The position numbers were made by a program, and so were the translations under genes. Positions 5,101 to 5,123 of a stretch of DNA of 5,123 nucleotides are shown in pieces. The stretch is taken from assembly GCA_021741945.1 (NCBI GenBank), contig JAIOWV010000094.1, forward strand, positions 1 to 5,123, in the 5' to 3' direction. This DNA is from Pontimonas sp. (GTDB lineage: Bacteria > Actinomycetota > Actinomycetes > Actinomycetales > Microbacteriaceae). Under the pieces are notes generated by a model that was given only the letters and a program-made list of their open reading frames with translations, did no database searches and was not told the DNA's origin. Every line of letters starts with the position of its first letter. Position 1 is the first letter of the stretch.

Positions 5101-5123
5101 GTGGCTGTAAAAATTCGTTTGAA
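5101..5123 (+). CDS. rpsP: 30S ribosomal protein S16, N-terminal fragment (cut by window edge)
   Basis: Only seven full codons are visible: GTG start, then Ala-Val-Lys-Ile-Arg-Leu, with the next codon beginning AA, most likely Lys. MAVKIRLK is the characteristic S16 start, and ffh followed by rpsP is a common gene order, usually continuing to a KH-domain protein, rimM and trmD. S16 is a small-subunit protein that binds 16S rRNA during early 30S assembly. A Shine-Dalgarno GGAG precedes the GTG. The call rests on few residues, but sequence and neighbourhood agree. Confidence 0.88.

Overview
The window is a housekeeping chromosomal segment from an actinobacterium, most likely a member of the Microbacteriaceae or a close relative. 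The base composition is moderately GC-rich by eye. The SRP receptor begins with a MA(x)nSWSL-type N-terminus, and the SRP GTPase begins MAAFSSLSERL and ends in a Lys/Gly-rich tail; from memory both fit that group. The taxonomic call is an inference, as no search was run.

Layout from left to right. Positions 1-1540 (+) hold the C-terminal half of the chromosome-condensation ATPase SMC, with the rest off the left edge. Positions 1571-1738 (+) hold a 55-residue single-pass membrane ORF with a GTG start and a good Shine-Dalgarno; I do not recognise its family. Positions 1768-2841 (+) are ftsY, the SRP receptor. Positions 2854-3366 (-) are a gamma-carbonic-anhydrase-like left-handed beta-helix protein, convergent with ftsY and divergent from ffh. 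Positions 3434-4930 (+) are ffh, the SRP54 GTPase. Positions 4931-5100 are a non-coding leader rich in potential hairpins. Positions 5101-5123 are the first codons of rpsP (ribosomal protein S16), cut by the right edge.

Ffh and FtsY are the two GTPases of co-translational membrane targeting. Ffh, with the SRP RNA (not in this window), binds signal sequences on the ribosome, and FtsY receives the complex at the membrane. SMC is a separate chromosome-organisation function that often sits upstream of ftsY. The beta-helix protein has no obvious mechanistic link to SRP.

The most notable regulatory point is the contrast in start signals. The 55-residue ORF and rpsP have Shine-Dalgarno sequences. 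ftsY, the carbonic-anhydrase-like gene and ffh lack convincing ones and instead have a TANNNT-type -10 hexamer 6-8 nt upstream of the ATG, as expected for leaderless transcripts. ftsY and the carbonic-anhydrase-like gene share a 16-nt start region with a single mismatch.

I found no mobile element, CRISPR array, tRNA or rRNA, and no strong evidence for an undescribed multi-gene system. The best leads are the small membrane ORF, the shared leaderless start signature and the alternative hairpins before rpsP.
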